The position numbers were made by a program, and so were the translations under genes. Under the pieces are notes generated by a model that was given only the letters and a program-made list of their open reading frames with translations, searched no databases and was not told the DNA's origin. From Bradyrhizobium sp. SZCCHNS1050 (lineage in GTDB: Bacteria > Pseudomonadota > Alphaproteobacteria > Rhizobiales > Xanthobacteraceae): a stretch of DNA of 64,000 nucleotides. Positions 45,030 to 55,028 of this stretch are shown here, piece after piece; positions within the stretch are counted from its first letter, which is position 1, and every line of letters starts with the position of its first letter. The stretch covers positions 4,343,501-4,407,500 of the forward strand of contig NZ_JAUETR010000001.1 in NCBI RefSeq assembly GCF_032484785.1, given 5' to 3'.

Positions 45030-46553
45030 CTAAATCAGCTTGCGCCAGCTGCGGCCGTCGCGGGCCAGGAGATCGGCCGCCGCCTCAGGTCCCTCGCTGC
45101 CGGCCGCGTAGGAATGCAGGCCATCGCGGCCGGCCTTCTTCCACGCCCCGATGAACGGCTCGACGGCCTTCCAGCCGGCCTCGACGCTGTCGGCGCGCTG
45201 GAACAGGATGTTGTCGCCGATCATGCAGTCATAGATCAGCGTCTCGTATCCGGTGGCGGGCTCGGCCTGGAAATAGTCCTTGTAATTGAACTTCATCTGC
45301 ACGCCATCGGTGCGGATGGTGGGGCCGGGCACCTTGGTGTTGAACTGCAGCGTGATGCTCTGGGTCGGCTCGATGCCGATGACCAGATAGTTCTCGGCCA
45401 GGGTCTCGATCGGCGTGCAACTGAACATCGCGAACGGCGCCTGGCGGAACTTGATCGCGACCTCGGTGCGCTTGGCGCCGAGCGCCTTGCCGGTGCGCAG
45501 ATAGAACGGAACGCCGGCCCAGCGCCAATTGTCGATCGTGAGCTTGAAGGCGGCATAGGTCTCGGTGGTGCTGTTGGGGCGGACGTCCTTGCTCCTCAGA
45601 TAGTCGGGTAGCTCGGCATCGCCGATCATGCCAGCCGTGTACTGGCCGCGCACCGAATTGAGCAACGCCTCCCGTTCGCTCAACGGCTGGATCGCCGACA
45701 GCACCTCCGCCTTCTCGGAGCGGACGGTATGCGCATCGAACCGTGCCGGCGGCTCCATCGCCACCAGCGACAGCAATTGGAATAGATGGTTGGGGACCAT
45801 GTCGCGCAGCGCGCCAGTCGCGTCGTAGAAGCTGCCGCGCGTGCCGACGCCGAGCTTCTCCTCGACGGTGATCTGCACGTGGTCGATGTGATGCCTGTTC
45901 CAGATCGGCTCGAACATGCCATTGGCGAAACGCAGCACCAGGATGTTCTGCACCGTCTCCTTGCCGAGGTAATGATCGATCCGGTAGATCTGGTGCTCGG
46001 TCACGAGCTGCAGAAGCTCGTCGTTCAGCTTCTTGGCCGAGGCGAGGTCGGTGCCGAACGGCTTTTCCACCACGAGGCGGCGCCAAGCCTTGCCGTCCTC
46101 GCGCAGCAACCCGACGCGCCCGAGCTGTTGCGCGATCGGCGCAAAGGCGCTCGGCGGCGTCGCGAGATAGAACAGCCGATTGCCGTGGGTCTCCCGCGCG
46201 GCTTCCAGCTTTTCCAGCTTCGCCTTCAACTGATCGAAGCTTTCCGGCTCCTTCGGATCGGCCTCGATCGCAGTCACGCATTGCAACAGGCGCTGCGCGA
46301 TCTCATCCTCGATCGGGCGTGTGGCGTATTTGCGTAGGCCTTCCATGAGATTGTCGCGCAGTTGCTCGCTCGACGTGCCCTTGCGGGCAATGCCGACGAT
46401 GCAGAACCTGTCCGGCAGCAGATGATTGGCCGCGAGATTGTAAAGCGATGGCAAGACGAGCCGATGGGTCAGATCGCCGGTCACACCGAAGATCACGAAG
46501 GCGCAAGCGTCAGGCTTCTGATGTTGCGGCTGGTGCGGATGCAGCGGGGTCAC
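45030..46553 (-). CDS. zwf: Glucose-6-phosphate 1-dehydrogenase
   Basis: 507 residues from a GTG that overlaps the gnd stop by four bases. The coenzyme-binding motif is '[21 protein letters not shown]', and the substrate/catalytic motif '[14 protein letters not shown]' contains the conserved Asp-His. '[15 protein letters not shown]' and '[14 protein letters not shown]' are further hallmarks. It makes NADPH and 6-phosphogluconolactone. It lacks the N-terminal extension seen in redox-regulated homologues. Confidence 0.96.
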   Translation of the reverse strand: MTPLHPHQPQHQKPDACAFVIFGVTGDLTHRLVLPSLYNLAANHLLPDRFCIVGIARKGTSSEQLRDNLMEGLRKYATRPIEDEIAQRLLQCVTAIEADPKEPESFDQLKAKLEKLEAARETHGNRLFYLATPPSAFAPIAQQLGRVGLLREDGKAWRRLVVEKPFGTDLASAKKLNDELLQLVTEHQIYRIDHYLGKETVQNILVLRFANGMFEPIWNRHHIDHVQITVEEKLGVGTRGSFYDATGALRDMVPNHLFQLLSLVAMEPPARFDAHTVRSEKAEVLSAIQPLSEREALLNSVRGQYTAGMIGDAELPDYLRSKDVRPNSTTETYAAFKLTIDNWRWAGVPFYLRTGKALGAKRTEVAIKFRQAPFAMFSCTPIETLAENYLVIGIEPTQSITLQFNTKVPGPTIRTDGVQMKFNYKDYFQAEPATGYETLIYDCMIGDNILFQRADSVEAGWKAVEPFIGAWKKAGRDGLHSYAAGSEGPEAAADLLARDGRSWRKLI

Positions 46554-47587
46554 GCGCGGTCGTCCCTGGGCTTGACGATCTCGGGCGCGCTCTGGCGCGC
46601 CGGGTCTGGGTGCTGTTCAGGCTCCTTGTGCCCGCCAAAGCCTTCGCGCATCGCCGAGAGAATCTTTTCCGCGAAGGTGTGCTCCTGGCGCGAGCGGAAA
46701 CGGGCGAACAAGGCGGCGGTCAACACCTCGGCCGGCACCGCTTCGTCGATCGCCGCATTCACGGTCCAGCGGCCCTCGCCGGAATCCTCGACGTAGCCGG
46801 AATATTTCTCCAGACCGGGCTGCCGCGCGAGCGCGCTGGCGGTGAGGTCGAGCAGCCAGGACGGAATGACGCTGCCGCGGCGCCACACCTCGGCGATGTC
46901 AGCGAGATCGAAGTCGAAGCGATGCGCCTCGGGCAGCGCCGCGCTGTTCGCATTCCTGAGGATGTCGAAGCCCTCGGCATAGGCCTGCATCAGGCCATAT
47001 TCGATGCCGTTGTGGATCATCTTGACGAAATGGCCGGCGCCAGTCGGCCCCGCATGGATGTAGCCCTGTTCGACGCGCGGGTCGCGGCCGTCACGGCCCG
47101 GTGTGCGCGGGATGTCGCCGATGCCTGGCGCTAGCGTCGCGAAGATCGGATCGAGCCGGTCGACGACCGGCTTGTCGCCGCCGATCATCATGCAGTAGCC
47201 GCGGTCGAGGCCCCAGACTCCGCCGGAGGTGCCGACGTCGACGTAGTGCAGACCGCGCTCCTTGAGCGCCTTGCCGCGGCGGACGTCGTCCTGCCAGAAA
47301 CTGTTGCCGCCGTCGATGACGACGTCGTCTCGGCTCATCAGCTTGGTGAGCTGCTCGACGGTGGCTTCCGTGATCTTGCCGGCCGGCAGCATGACCCAGG
47401 CGTGCCGCGGGAGGGCGAGTTTGCCGACGAACTCCTCGAGGCTCGCGGCGCCGGTGGCGCCCTCGGAAACCAGCGCGGCGACGGCCTTTGCGTCGCGATC
47501 ATAGACCACGCAGGCGTGTCCGGCGCGCATCAGGCGGCGCACGATGTTGCCGCCCATCCGCCCGAGACCGATCATTCCCAATTGCAT
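46550..47587 (-). CDS. gnd: 6-phosphogluconate dehydrogenase (decarboxylating), short form
   Basis: 345 residues, the GntZ/YqeC-like short class. The nucleotide-binding start is '[20 protein letters not shown]'. '[12 protein letters not shown]', '[22 protein letters not shown]' and the catalytic-Lys region '[28 protein letters not shown]' follow. It converts 6-phosphogluconate to ribulose-5-phosphate. The tail ([22 protein letters not shown]) is an extra about 30 residues beyond the usual end. The gene sits 14 bp after tal-pgi and overlaps zwf by four bases. Confidence 0.94.
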   Translation of the reverse strand: MQLGMIGLGRMGGNIVRRLMRAGHACVVYDRDAKAVAALVSEGATGAASLEEFVGKLALPRHAWVMLPAGKITEATVEQLTKLMSRDDVVIDGGNSFWQDDVRRGKALKERGLHYVDVGTSGGVWGLDRGYCMMIGGDKPVVDRLDPIFATLAPGIGDIPRTPGRDGRDPRVEQGYIHAGPTGAGHFVKMIHNGIEYGLMQAYAEGFDILRNANSAALPEAHRFDFDLADIAEVWRRGSVIPSWLLDLTASALARQPGLEKYSGYVEDSGEGRWTVNAAIDEAVPAEVLTAALFARFRSRQEHTFAEKILSAMREGFGGHKEPEQHPDPARQSAPEIVKPRDDRA

Positions 47588-47601
47588 CGACGATGCCCTT
47601 C

Positions 47602-50448
47602 CTAGCTCAGCGCTTCACTGATCGCGCTGTCGAGCATCTTCAGGCCCGATTTCAGATTGCCCTTGAGATGGACCCGAAGAGCCCTACGCCCGCGCTCGGT
47701 GAGTACGTCGAAGTCGCCGCGCGCCTGCGCCGCCTTGATCACGCCGAAGCTCGCCTTCTGCCCGGGGATCGGCAGATCCTGGGCATCGTCGGCCGTGATC
47801 TGGAGAAACACGCCGCTGTCCGGACCGCCCTTGTAGGCCTGGCCGGTCGAGTGCAGGAAGCGCGGACCGAACTCGGCGCAGGTGGCGAGGTGCTTGGCAT
47901 CGCGCAGCCTCAGCCGGATCCGCTGCAGCGTGTCGATATTGCCTGCGTTGCGGTCGATATAGCCGAGCAGGGCGATGTAGTCGCCGTCGCCGGCGCGGCC
48001 GAGATGCGCCTTCAGCCAGGACGCGAGCGTGCCGTCGGCGCCATGCTCGCGCAGGCTCTCGACGTTCTGTGCATCCGTGTAGAGCTCGCAGCCCTTGATC
48101 GAGACCACCGGCTCCTCGGCCGGCAGCGCGCCGCTCTGCTCGAACGCCGCCGTCAGCTCGCGGGTCTTGATCTTGGCCCATTCGACGTCGGGCTGGTCGA
48201 ACGGGTTGATGCCGAGCACGGCGCCGGCAACGGCGGTCGCCATTTCGAAGCGGAAGAATTCCTGGCCGAGCTGGTCGATCGACTTCATGACGATGCGCAC
48301 GACCGGATGGCCGGCCTCCTCGAGCGCGGCGAGCTTTGCATCATGGCCGGCCACGTCGTCGCCGCCGATCCTGATGTCGATGAAGAAGCGATCATGACCG
48401 TAGACCTCGGGCGAGGCGACTGGCTCGCCATCGATCGGGATGAGGCCCTTGCCTTCCTTGCCCGTGGACTCCGCGATCAACTGCTCGGCCCAGGCACCGA
48501 AATCGGCGATCTTGGGCGAGGCGAAGATCGTTATCTTGTCGCGGCCTTCGAGGCCGGCGAGACCCATCGCCAAGCCGAGCTGAACGCCCGGGTTCTGCGG
48601 CGGCGGCACGTCGGGCCCGCAGGAGCGCACCATTGACAGCGCCTGCGTAATCAGCCTGCGCACGTCGATGCCGGCGGTGGCGGCCGGCACCAGGCCGAAC
48701 GGCGACAGCACCGAATAGCGGCCGCCGATGGTCGGCTCGCCGTGGAAGATGCGGGCGAAGCCTTGCGCCTTGGCCGCCTTCTCCAGCGACGAGCCGGGAT
48801 CGGTCACGGCAATGAAGCGATGGCCGGCCTTCTTCGGCCCGATCGCCTCGGAGACGCGCGCGAAGAAGTAGTCCTTCATCGCGTTCGGCTCGGTGGTGCC
48901 GCCCGACTTCGAGGAGACGATGAACACCGTACGGGTGATGTCGATCGCCTTCTCCATCGCGCGCACCTGCGCGGGGTCGGTGGAATCGAGCACGTGCAGC
49001 CTGGGGAAGCCGGCCCTGCGCGGGAACGTCTCGGCGAGCACTTCCGGCCCGAGGCTGGAGCCGCCCATGCCAAGGACCACGGCGTCGGAAAACTTCTGTC
49101 CCTTCACCCGCTGCGCATAGTCCTCATAATCGGCGATATCGGCTTTCTCCGCGCTGGTCAGCCAGCCCAGCCATTTGTGCTCGTCATGGCCGGTCCAGAC
49201 CGTCGCATCCTTATGCCAGAGCCGGCGGATCCTGGCGTCCTTGCGCCAGTCCTCGGTCGCGGAGGCGACCTTCTTCTCGAGATCAGCAGCAACGGCGATC
49301 GTCTGCTGCCCAAGTCCTGTCCCCAGCACGACGGCGCGCTTGTGCGCAACCGCGCCGTAGAGCTTGTCGGCGGCGTCCGCGAACTGCCTGACGCCGTCGA
49401 CCACGAGATCTGCGGTGATGTCGTCGAGCGAGATGCCGGTCTTCGCCAGATCCTCCAGGGCGGCCTGGGCGGCGTCGACGTCTTCCTCCAGGCTGTCGCG
49501 CACCTCTCCGTGATCGCGGAAGGCGTCCAGCGTGGCCGGCGGCACGGTGTTGACGGTGTTCGGCCCGATCAGCTCCTCGACATAGAGGACATCGCTGTAA
49601 TCCTTGTTCTTGGTACCTGTGGAGGCCCAGAGCAGCCGCTGCGGCTTGGCGCCTTGCTCGGCCAGCCGCTCCCAGCGCGCGCCTGCGAACAGCCGCTTGT
49701 AATCCTGATACGCCATCTTGGCGTTGGCGATGGCGGTCCTGCCCTTGAGCGCCGCCAGCCGCTCCTTCTCCGAGGGATCGTTGGCCTGGGCGATCTTCTC
49801 GTCCAGTTGCTTGTCGACCACGCTGTCGATGCGGCTGACGAAGAACGACGCCACGCTGGCGACATGCGACGGATCGCCGCCGGCGCCGACGTAGGCCTCG
49901 AGGCCGGCAATGTAGGCTTCGGCGACCTGCCGGTAGACGTCTTGCGAAAACAGCAAGGTGATGTTGACGCTGATGCCCTTGGAGATCAGGTGCTGGATGG
50001 CCGGCAGGCAGGCGTCGGTCGCCGGCACCTTGATCATCAGATTCTTGCGGTCGACCGCCTTCCAGAGCTGTTCGGCCTCGGTGATGGTCGCTTTGCTGTC
50101 CATCGCCAGATAGGGCGAGACTTCGAGGCTGACGAAGCCGTCATTGCCATCGAAGCGGTCGTAGACCGGCCGCAGCACGTCGGCAGCATTCTGGATGTCC
50201 TCGACGGCGACGGCCTCGAACAGCTGCGTCGGCGATCGATCGCCGTTCTTCAGCGCCGTGGCGATCGGCGCGTCATATTCATCGGAGCTGCCGATCGCCT
50301 TCTCGAAAATCGCGGGATTCGAGGTGACGCCCTTGACGCCATCCTCATCGATCAGCCGCTTCAGGTCGCCTTTGGCGACGAAGCCGCGTGCGAGGAAATC
50401 GAGCCAGACCGCCTGGCCGTGTTCTTCGAGAGCTTTGACCGGATTCAT
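47602..50448 (-). CDS. tal-pgi: Bifunctional transaldolase / glucose-6-phosphate isomerase
   Basis: 948 residues. Residues 1-375 are transaldolase, with '[13 protein letters not shown]', the Schiff-base Lys140 in '[11 protein letters not shown]' and '[11 protein letters not shown]'. Residues about 400-945 are phosphoglucose isomerase, with '[19 protein letters not shown]', '[21 protein letters not shown]' and '[10 protein letters not shown]'. The fusion links the non-oxidative pentose phosphate pathway to glycolysis and glycogen metabolism and is known from several alphaproteobacteria and cyanobacteria-type operons. First gene of the tal-pgi, gnd, zwf, pgl, gntK, HAD operon. Confidence 0.95.
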   Translation of the reverse strand: MNPVKALEEHGQAVWLDFLARGFVAKGDLKRLIDEDGVKGVTSNPAIFEKAIGSSDEYDAPIATALKNGDRSPTQLFEAVAVEDIQNAADVLRPVYDRFDGNDGFVSLEVSPYLAMDSKATITEAEQLWKAVDRKNLMIKVPATDACLPAIQHLISKGISVNITLLFSQDVYRQVAEAYIAGLEAYVGAGGDPSHVASVASFFVSRIDSVVDKQLDEKIAQANDPSEKERLAALKGRTAIANAKMAYQDYKRLFAGARWERLAEQGAKPQRLLWASTGTKNKDYSDVLYVEELIGPNTVNTVPPATLDAFRDHGEVRDSLEEDVDAAQAALEDLAKTGISLDDITADLVVDGVRQFADAADKLYGAVAHKRAVVLGTGLGQQTIAVAADLEKKVASATEDWRKDARIRRLWHKDATVWTGHDEHKWLGWLTSAEKADIADYEDYAQRVKGQKFSDAVVLGMGGSSLGPEVLAETFPRRAGFPRLHVLDSTDPAQVRAMEKAIDITRTVFIVSSKSGGTTEPNAMKDYFFARVSEAIGPKKAGHRFIAVTDPGSSLEKAAKAQGFARIFHGEPTIGGRYSVLSPFGLVPAATAGIDVRRLITQALSMVRSCGPDVPPPQNPGVQLGLAMGLAGLEGRDKITIFASPKIADFGAWAEQLIAESTGKEGKGLIPIDGEPVASPEVYGHDRFFIDIRIGGDDVAGHDAKLAALEEAGHPVVRIVMKSIDQLGQEFFRFEMATAVAGAVLGINPFDQPDVEWAKIKTRELTAAFEQSGALPAEEPVVSIKGCELYTDAQNVESLREHGADGTLASWLKAHLGRAGDGDYIALLGYIDRNAGNIDTLQRIRLRLRDAKHLATCAEFGPRFLHSTGQAYKGGPDSGVFLQITADDAQDLPIPGQKASFGVIKAAQARGDFDVLTERGRRALRVHLKGNLKSGLKMLDSAISEALS

Positions 50449-51520
50449 GATGCCTATCTATGTGCGTCGGCTTGCTTTTTCGGGTTCCCGCCTGGCGGCC
50501 TGCCAGGTCGTGGACCTCACATGAACAACTATGCGCCAGCCCACAGGAGAACGCCATTCATAATGGATTGATCCCTCTGGAATCCCAAGAGCTTCGCGCC
50601 GGGCTCGACGTGCCGGCGGCGCGCGCCCCGCGGGAGACGTGCAGGCAGCCTGAAGCCTGCTGCCGACCGTTCGACCAAGGCGTGGCGAAGGTTCGCCAAG
50701 CGCGGCCAGCGTTCGGCTCGCGTCGGCCTCCGCGACACCCGCGCGCCGGAGGTCTCCCATCGTCGCGAGCAAATGCCGTCGATCAAACCTTCTCCGCCTT
50801 GCAATGCCGGAAAGCGGCCACATGTGTTCTGGGTAATGGTGCCTCACGTCACGGATCAAGGCGAGCGTCTTGCGATTGTCGCGTCGGCTGCGGCTCGTGA
50901 TCGGCGGATAACCCATGATGCTTTCTGCTTGCAGACATTCGGTGGCGAGCCGCAACCTGATCATGGCAATGATCAGCATCGAGTGATCCGTCCGGTTTCG
51001 GCCGCGCGTTACGTCACGGCATTCGATTCTAGCGGTGAACATGTGTGCGGATGGCTGTGAGATGCGCGCGTTCATCGCTCGCCTGATCACGATGACGTCG
51101 CGTGAGCGATGGTTGACGTGCGCGCAGCGGGGCCATCTGTTCGACCACCGTGGCCGGCGCGCATCATGTCGCGCCACGAATGAGACATTCGCTGCCTGGC
51201 GCAGCTGCGCGACCGTTGGCGTTCACTCGCGGTTCACTTCCGGAAGACAGACTGATCCCGGAGCTGTCACGCCACCAGTTCACGTGGCTTCACAACACCT
51301 TGTGCGGCGCAGGAAGACTACGGTGCCGGGGTATTGCGGATGTTGCGAAGCAGAGACAATGGGGTACAAATGGGGAGAGTCGGCCGGCGTTTGCCGAACT
51401 ATTGAGCGAAGTGCATGTTGATAGGGCATATGCTGCATGCACTTTGCGTTGCGGAAAAGGACGAAGACGGTGCCCAATGGGGGCTAGCGCGCTTCACTCT
51501 GAGTCGGTTCGGGATCAGCA
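50449..51520. other. 1.1-kb intergenic region between tal-pgi and prkA, no gene supported
   Basis: A minus-strand frame of 239 codons (50458-51177) and several shorter ones exist, but their sequences are Arg/Ser/Pro-rich with no motif, and they lack ribosome-binding sites. GC content is lower than the flanks. The right part holds an inverted repeat (51409-51444) and an EcfG-like promoter. Confidence 0.45.
51409..51444. repeat. Inverted repeat upstream of prkA
   Basis: AAGTGCATG (51409-51417) and its complement CATGCACTT (51436-51444) flank 18 bases that contain a second palindrome GCATATGC (51426-51433). It lies about 77 bp upstream of the putative prkA -35. It could be a regulator-binding site. 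Confidence 0.5.
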
Positions 51521-51546
51521 GGAACGTACTTGGATCTCGGCCCGTT
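51521..51546 (+). promoter_or_regulatory. EcfG-like (general stress) promoter of prkA
   Basis: GGAAC (51521-51525), 17 bases, CGTT (51543-51546): an exact consensus match. It predicts a transcript starting about 28 bases before the prkA ATG. Confidence 0.68.
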
Positions 51547-51581
51547 GCAGCAGTGCAGCGGAACCTACGTGGAGAGGGATC

Positions 51582-53525
51582 ATGTACAACGATTCGTTGT
51601 TCAACGCGTTCGCAAGGTCGTTCGAGGCACGCAGCCAGACCGACATGTCGATGCAGGAATATCTAGAATCGTGTCGAACCGACCCGATGCGATACGCGAA
51701 CGCCGCTGAACGACTACTAGCTGCGATCGGTGAGCCTCAGATGATCGATACGGCCAAGGACCCACGCCTTGGCCGTATTTTTTTGAACCGGACGGTTCGG
51801 CTGTATCCCGCGTTCGCCGGCTTCTACGGTATGGAAGACACGATCGAGCGCATCGTCGGATTCTTCCGTCACGCCGCGCAGGGTCTCGAAGAGCGCAAGC
51901 AGATCCTCTATCTGCTCGGACCGGTCGGCGGCGGCAAGTCGTCGCTCGCCGAACGGTTGAAGCAGTTGATGGAAACTCATCCGATCTACGTGCTCAAGGC
52001 GGGAGATGAGTTGAGCCCCGTGTTCGAGTCGCCGCTCGGCCTGTTCGATCCCGACACGCTGGGCCCGATGCTCGAGGAGAAATACGGCATTCCGCGCCGC
52101 CGCCTGTCGGGCCTGATGAGCCCGTGGTGCTACAAGCGGCTCGAAGCCTTCGGCGGCGACATCTCGCAGTTCCGCGTCGCCAAGATCCAGCCGTCGCGGC
52201 TGCGCCAGATCGGCATCGCCAAGACCGAGCCCGGCGACGAGAACAACCAGGACATCTCCTCGCTGGTCGGCAAGGTCGACATCCGCAAGCTCGAAACCTA
52301 CGCCCAGAACGATCCCGACGCCTACTCCTATTCGGGCGGCCTCAACCGCGCCAACCAGGGCATCCTCGAATTCGTCGAGATGTTCAAGGCGCCGATCAAG
52401 ATGCTGCATCCGCTGCTGACGGCGACGCAGGAGGGCAACTATATCGGCACCGAGAACATCGGCGCGATTCCCTACAATGGCGTGATCCTCGCCCACTCCA
52501 ACGAGGCGGAGTGGCAGAGCTTCAAGACCAACAAGAACAACGAGGCCTTCATCGACCGGATCTGCGTCATCAAGGTGCCGTACTGCCTGCGCGTCACCGA
52601 GGAGCGCAAGATCTATGAGAAGCTGATCCAGGGCTCCGAGCTCTCCGCCGCGCCCTGCGCGCCCGCGACCTTGGACACGCTCGCCAGATTCTCGGTGATG
52701 TCGCGCCTGCGCAAGCACGAGAATTCGACGTTGTACGCCAAGATGCGGGTCTATGACGGCGAGAGCCTCAAGGAGTCCGATCCGAAGGCGCGCAGCGTGC
52801 AGGAATATCGCGACGCCGCCGGCGTCGACGAGGGCATGGACGGCATCTCCACGCGCTTTGCCTTCAAGGTGCTGGCTGCGACCTACAATCACGACACGGC
52901 GGAAGTGTCGGCCGATGCCGTGCATCTGATGTACGTGCTGGAACAGTCGATCAAGCGCGAGCAACTGCCCGAGGAGATCGAGAAGCGCTACCTCGAATTC
53001 ATCAAGGCGGATCTGGCGCCGCGCTACGCCGAGTTCATCGGTCACGAGATCCAGAAGGCCTATCTGGAATCCTACTCCGATTACGGCCAGAACCTGTTCG
53101 ACCGCTACGTCGACTACGCCGATGCCTGGATCGAGGATCAGGACTTCAAGGATCCCGATACGGGACAGCTGCTCAATCGCGAGCTGCTGAACCAGGAGCT
53201 GACCAAAATCGAGAAGCCGGCCGGGATCGCCAACCCGAAGGATTTCCGCAACGAGGTTGTCAAGTTCTCGCTGCGCTTCCGGGCCCAGAATGGTGGCAAA
53301 AATCCGTCCTGGACCTCCTACGAAAAGATCCGCGAAGTCATCGAAAAGAGGATATTCTCGCAGGTCGAGGATCTGCTTCCGGTCATCTCGTTCGGTACCA
53401 AGAAGGACGGCGAGACCGAGAAGAAGCACGACGACTTCGTCGCGCGCATGGTCGAACGCGGCTACACCGAGCGGCAGGTCCGCCGGCTGGTCGAGTGGTA
53501 CATGCGCGTGAAGCAGGCGGGTTGA
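51582..53525 (+). CDS. prkA: PrkA serine protein kinase / AAA+ ATPase
   Basis: 647 residues. It aligns in kind with E. coli YeaG/PrkA from the start: 'FNAFARSFEARSQTDMSMQEYL', 'YANAAERLLAAIGEPQMIDT', 'RLGRIF', 'YGMEDTIERIVGFFRHAAQGLEERKQILYLLGPVGGGKSSLAERL' with Walker A at 113-121. Downstream are an AAA domain and a C-terminal kinase-like domain (about 410-640) with 'SYSDYGQNLFDRYVDYADAWIEDQDF'. It works with YeaH and YcgB in starvation or general stress. GGAGAGGG precedes the ATG. Codons 56-68 form a perfect terminator-like hairpin plus T-run. PrkA's kinase versus protease activity is debated for the family. Confidence 0.96.
   Translation: MYNDSLFNAFARSFEARSQTDMSMQEYLESCRTDPMRYANAAERLLAAIGEPQMIDTAKDPRLGRIFLNRTVRLYPAFAGFYGMEDTIERIVGFFRHAAQGLEERKQILYLLGPVGGGKSSLAERLKQLMETHPIYVLKAGDELSPVFESPLGLFDPDTLGPMLEEKYGIPRRRLSGLMSPWCYKRLEAFGGDISQFRVAKIQPSRLRQIGIAKTEPGDENNQDISSLVGKVDIRKLETYAQNDPDAYSYSGGLNRANQGILEFVEMFKAPIKMLHPLLTATQEGNYIGTENIGAIPYNGVILAHSNEAEWQSFKTNKNNEAFIDRICVIKVPYCLRVTEERKIYEKLIQGSELSAAPCAPATLDTLARFSVMSRLRKHENSTLYAKMRVYDGESLKESDPKARSVQEYRDAAGVDEGMDGISTRFAFKVLAATYNHDTAEVSADAVHLMYVLEQSIKREQLPEEIEKRYLEFIKADLAPRYAEFIGHEIQKAYLESYSDYGQNLFDRYVDYADAWIEDQDFKDPDTGQLLNRELLNQELTKIEKPAGIANPKDFRNEVVKFSLRFRAQNGGKNPSWTSYEKIREVIEKRIFSQVEDLLPVISFGTKKDGETEKKHDDFVARMVERGYTERQVRRLVEWYMRVKQAG
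51748..51784 (+). terminator. Intrinsic-terminator-like hairpin inside the prkA reading frame
   Basis: Perfect 12-bp stem: ATACGGCCAAGG (51748-51759), 7-base loop, CCTTGGCCGTAT (51767-51778), then an uninterrupted run of seven T (51778-51784). It begins 166 bases after the ATG, within codons encoding DTAKDPRLGRIFL. Structurally it is as good as the oxlT terminator, yet it is in coding sequence. Premature termination or attenuation is inferred. Confidence 0.7.
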
Positions 53526-53750
53526 TCGTGGTCCGGCGCCGATGTTCACTGCAGGTGCGGCAGGCCATCGGTCTGACGTCGGCGCCAGGGCTACGAAACG
53601 AGCGAAACGTTCGACGCTGAGCTTCGCTGGGAGGCGTCGGACAGGCAGAGGGTGCCGTTGCAGTGTCGGGTCCGATACTGCACCGCGGCATCGCGGCGGG
53701 GGAGAGCAGGAGTCGAAGCCGCTGCAGCAGGAGGCGTATGGAACGTGGTC

Positions 53751-55028
53751 ATGCACATCATTGATCGGCGCCTGAATCCGGGCGGCAAAAGTCTCGAAAA
53801 TCGCCAGCGATTTTTGCGCCGCGCCAAGGCCCTGGTTCAGGGAGCGGTCAAGAAGACCTCGCAGGACCGCGACATCAAGGACGTGCTGGAGGGCGGCGAG
53901 GTCTCGATCCCGCTCGACGGCATGGACGAGCCTCGCTTCCGCCGCGAGGGCGGCACCCGCGACATGGTGTTGCCCGGCAACAAGAAGTTCGTCGAAGGCG
54001 ACATCCTGCCGCGCTCCGGCGACGGCAGCGGCCGCAAGTCGGCGCCCGGACAAGGCGACAGCGAGGACGCGTTCCGCTTCGTGCTGAGCAAGGAGGAGTT
54101 CGTCAACCTCTTCCTCGACGATCTCGAACTGCCCGATCTCGCCAAGCGCAAATTCGCCGAGGCCGAGAGCGAGGGGCTGGTACGCGCGGGCTATTCGACC
54201 TCGGGTTCGCCGGCCAATATCTCGATCAGCCGCACCGTCACCCGCGCCTTGGCCCGCCGCGTCGCGCTGCGCCGTCCGCGGCCGGAGGCGATTGCCGAGC
54301 TCGAAGCCCAGCTGGAGCAGGAGACCGACGACGACAAGCGCGCCGCGCTTCTGGCCGAGATCGAGGCGCTGAAGGCGAAGGCCAAGCGCATCCCCTTCAT
54401 CGACCCGATCGACATCCGCTACCGGCGCTTCGAGGCCGTGCCGAAGCCGATCGCACAGGCCGTGATGTTCTGCCTGATGGACGTGTCCGGCTCGATGTCG
54501 GAGCACATGAAGGACCTCGCCAAGCGATTCTACATGCTGCTCTACGTGTTCCTGACCCGGCGCTACCGCCATGTCGAGATCGTCTTCATCCGCCATACCG
54601 ATCGCGCCGAGGAGGTCGACGAGCAGACGTTCTTCTACGGACCGGCGTCCGGCGGCACCTTGGTGTCGAGCGCCTTGCAATGCATGCACGACATCGTCCG
54701 CTCGCGCTTCCGCCCGTCGGACTGGAACATCTACGCGGCGCAGGCCTCCGACGGCGACAACGCCACCTCGGATTCCGAGAACGTCGCGCGGCTCTTGACC
54801 GACAACATCCTGCCGGTGTCGCAGTTCTTCGCCTATCTCGAGGTCGGCGAATCCGGCACCTATTCGTTCGAGATGCCCGACTCGGCGCTGTGGTCGCTGT
54901 ATGAGCGGCTGCGCGCCAATGGCGAGCCGCTGTCGATGCGCAAGGTCCGCGACCGCAGCGAGATCTTCCCGGTGTTCCACGACCTGTTTCAGCGTCGCGG
55001 CACCACGCAGGAGAGGGCGGCGTCATGA
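53751..55028 (+). CDS. yeaH: YeaH/YhbH-family (DUF444) protein
   Basis: 425 residues starting 'MHIIDRRLNPGGKSLENRQRFLRRAKALV', the family's standard opening, which fixes the start. A long basic N-terminal half precedes a von Willebrand factor A-like domain with the metal-site motif 'MDVSGSMSEHM' at Asp244 and 'GGTLVSSAL' near 303. It is the constant partner of PrkA and YcgB in stress operons. Its molecular role is unclear; a PrkA substrate or adaptor is likely. It lies 225 bp after prkA and overlaps ycgB by four bases. Confidence 0.93.
   Translation: MHIIDRRLNPGGKSLENRQRFLRRAKALVQGAVKKTSQDRDIKDVLEGGEVSIPLDGMDEPRFRREGGTRDMVLPGNKKFVEGDILPRSGDGSGRKSAPGQGDSEDAFRFVLSKEEFVNLFLDDLELPDLAKRKFAEAESEGLVRAGYSTSGSPANISISRTVTRALARRVALRRPRPEAIAELEAQLEQETDDDKRAALLAEIEALKAKAKRIPFIDPIDIRYRRFEAVPKPIAQAVMFCLMDVSGSMSEHMKDLAKRFYMLLYVFLTRRYRHVEIVFIRHTDRAEEVDEQTFFYGPASGGTLVSSALQCMHDIVRSRFRPSDWNIYAAQASDGDNATSDSENVARLLTDNILPVSQFFAYLEVGESGTYSFEMPDSALWSLYERLRANGEPLSMRKVRDRSEIFPVFHDLFQRRGTTQERAAS

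Noticed and set aside
50458..51177. Minus-strand frame of 239 codons in the prkA upstream region
   Set aside because: No motif, Arg-rich throughout and no ribosome-binding site; the region is better read as non-coding.
51717..54980. Minus-strand frame of 1087 codons over prkA and yeaH
   Set aside because: Antisense shadow of two conserved genes; low-complexity composition and no ribosome-binding site.
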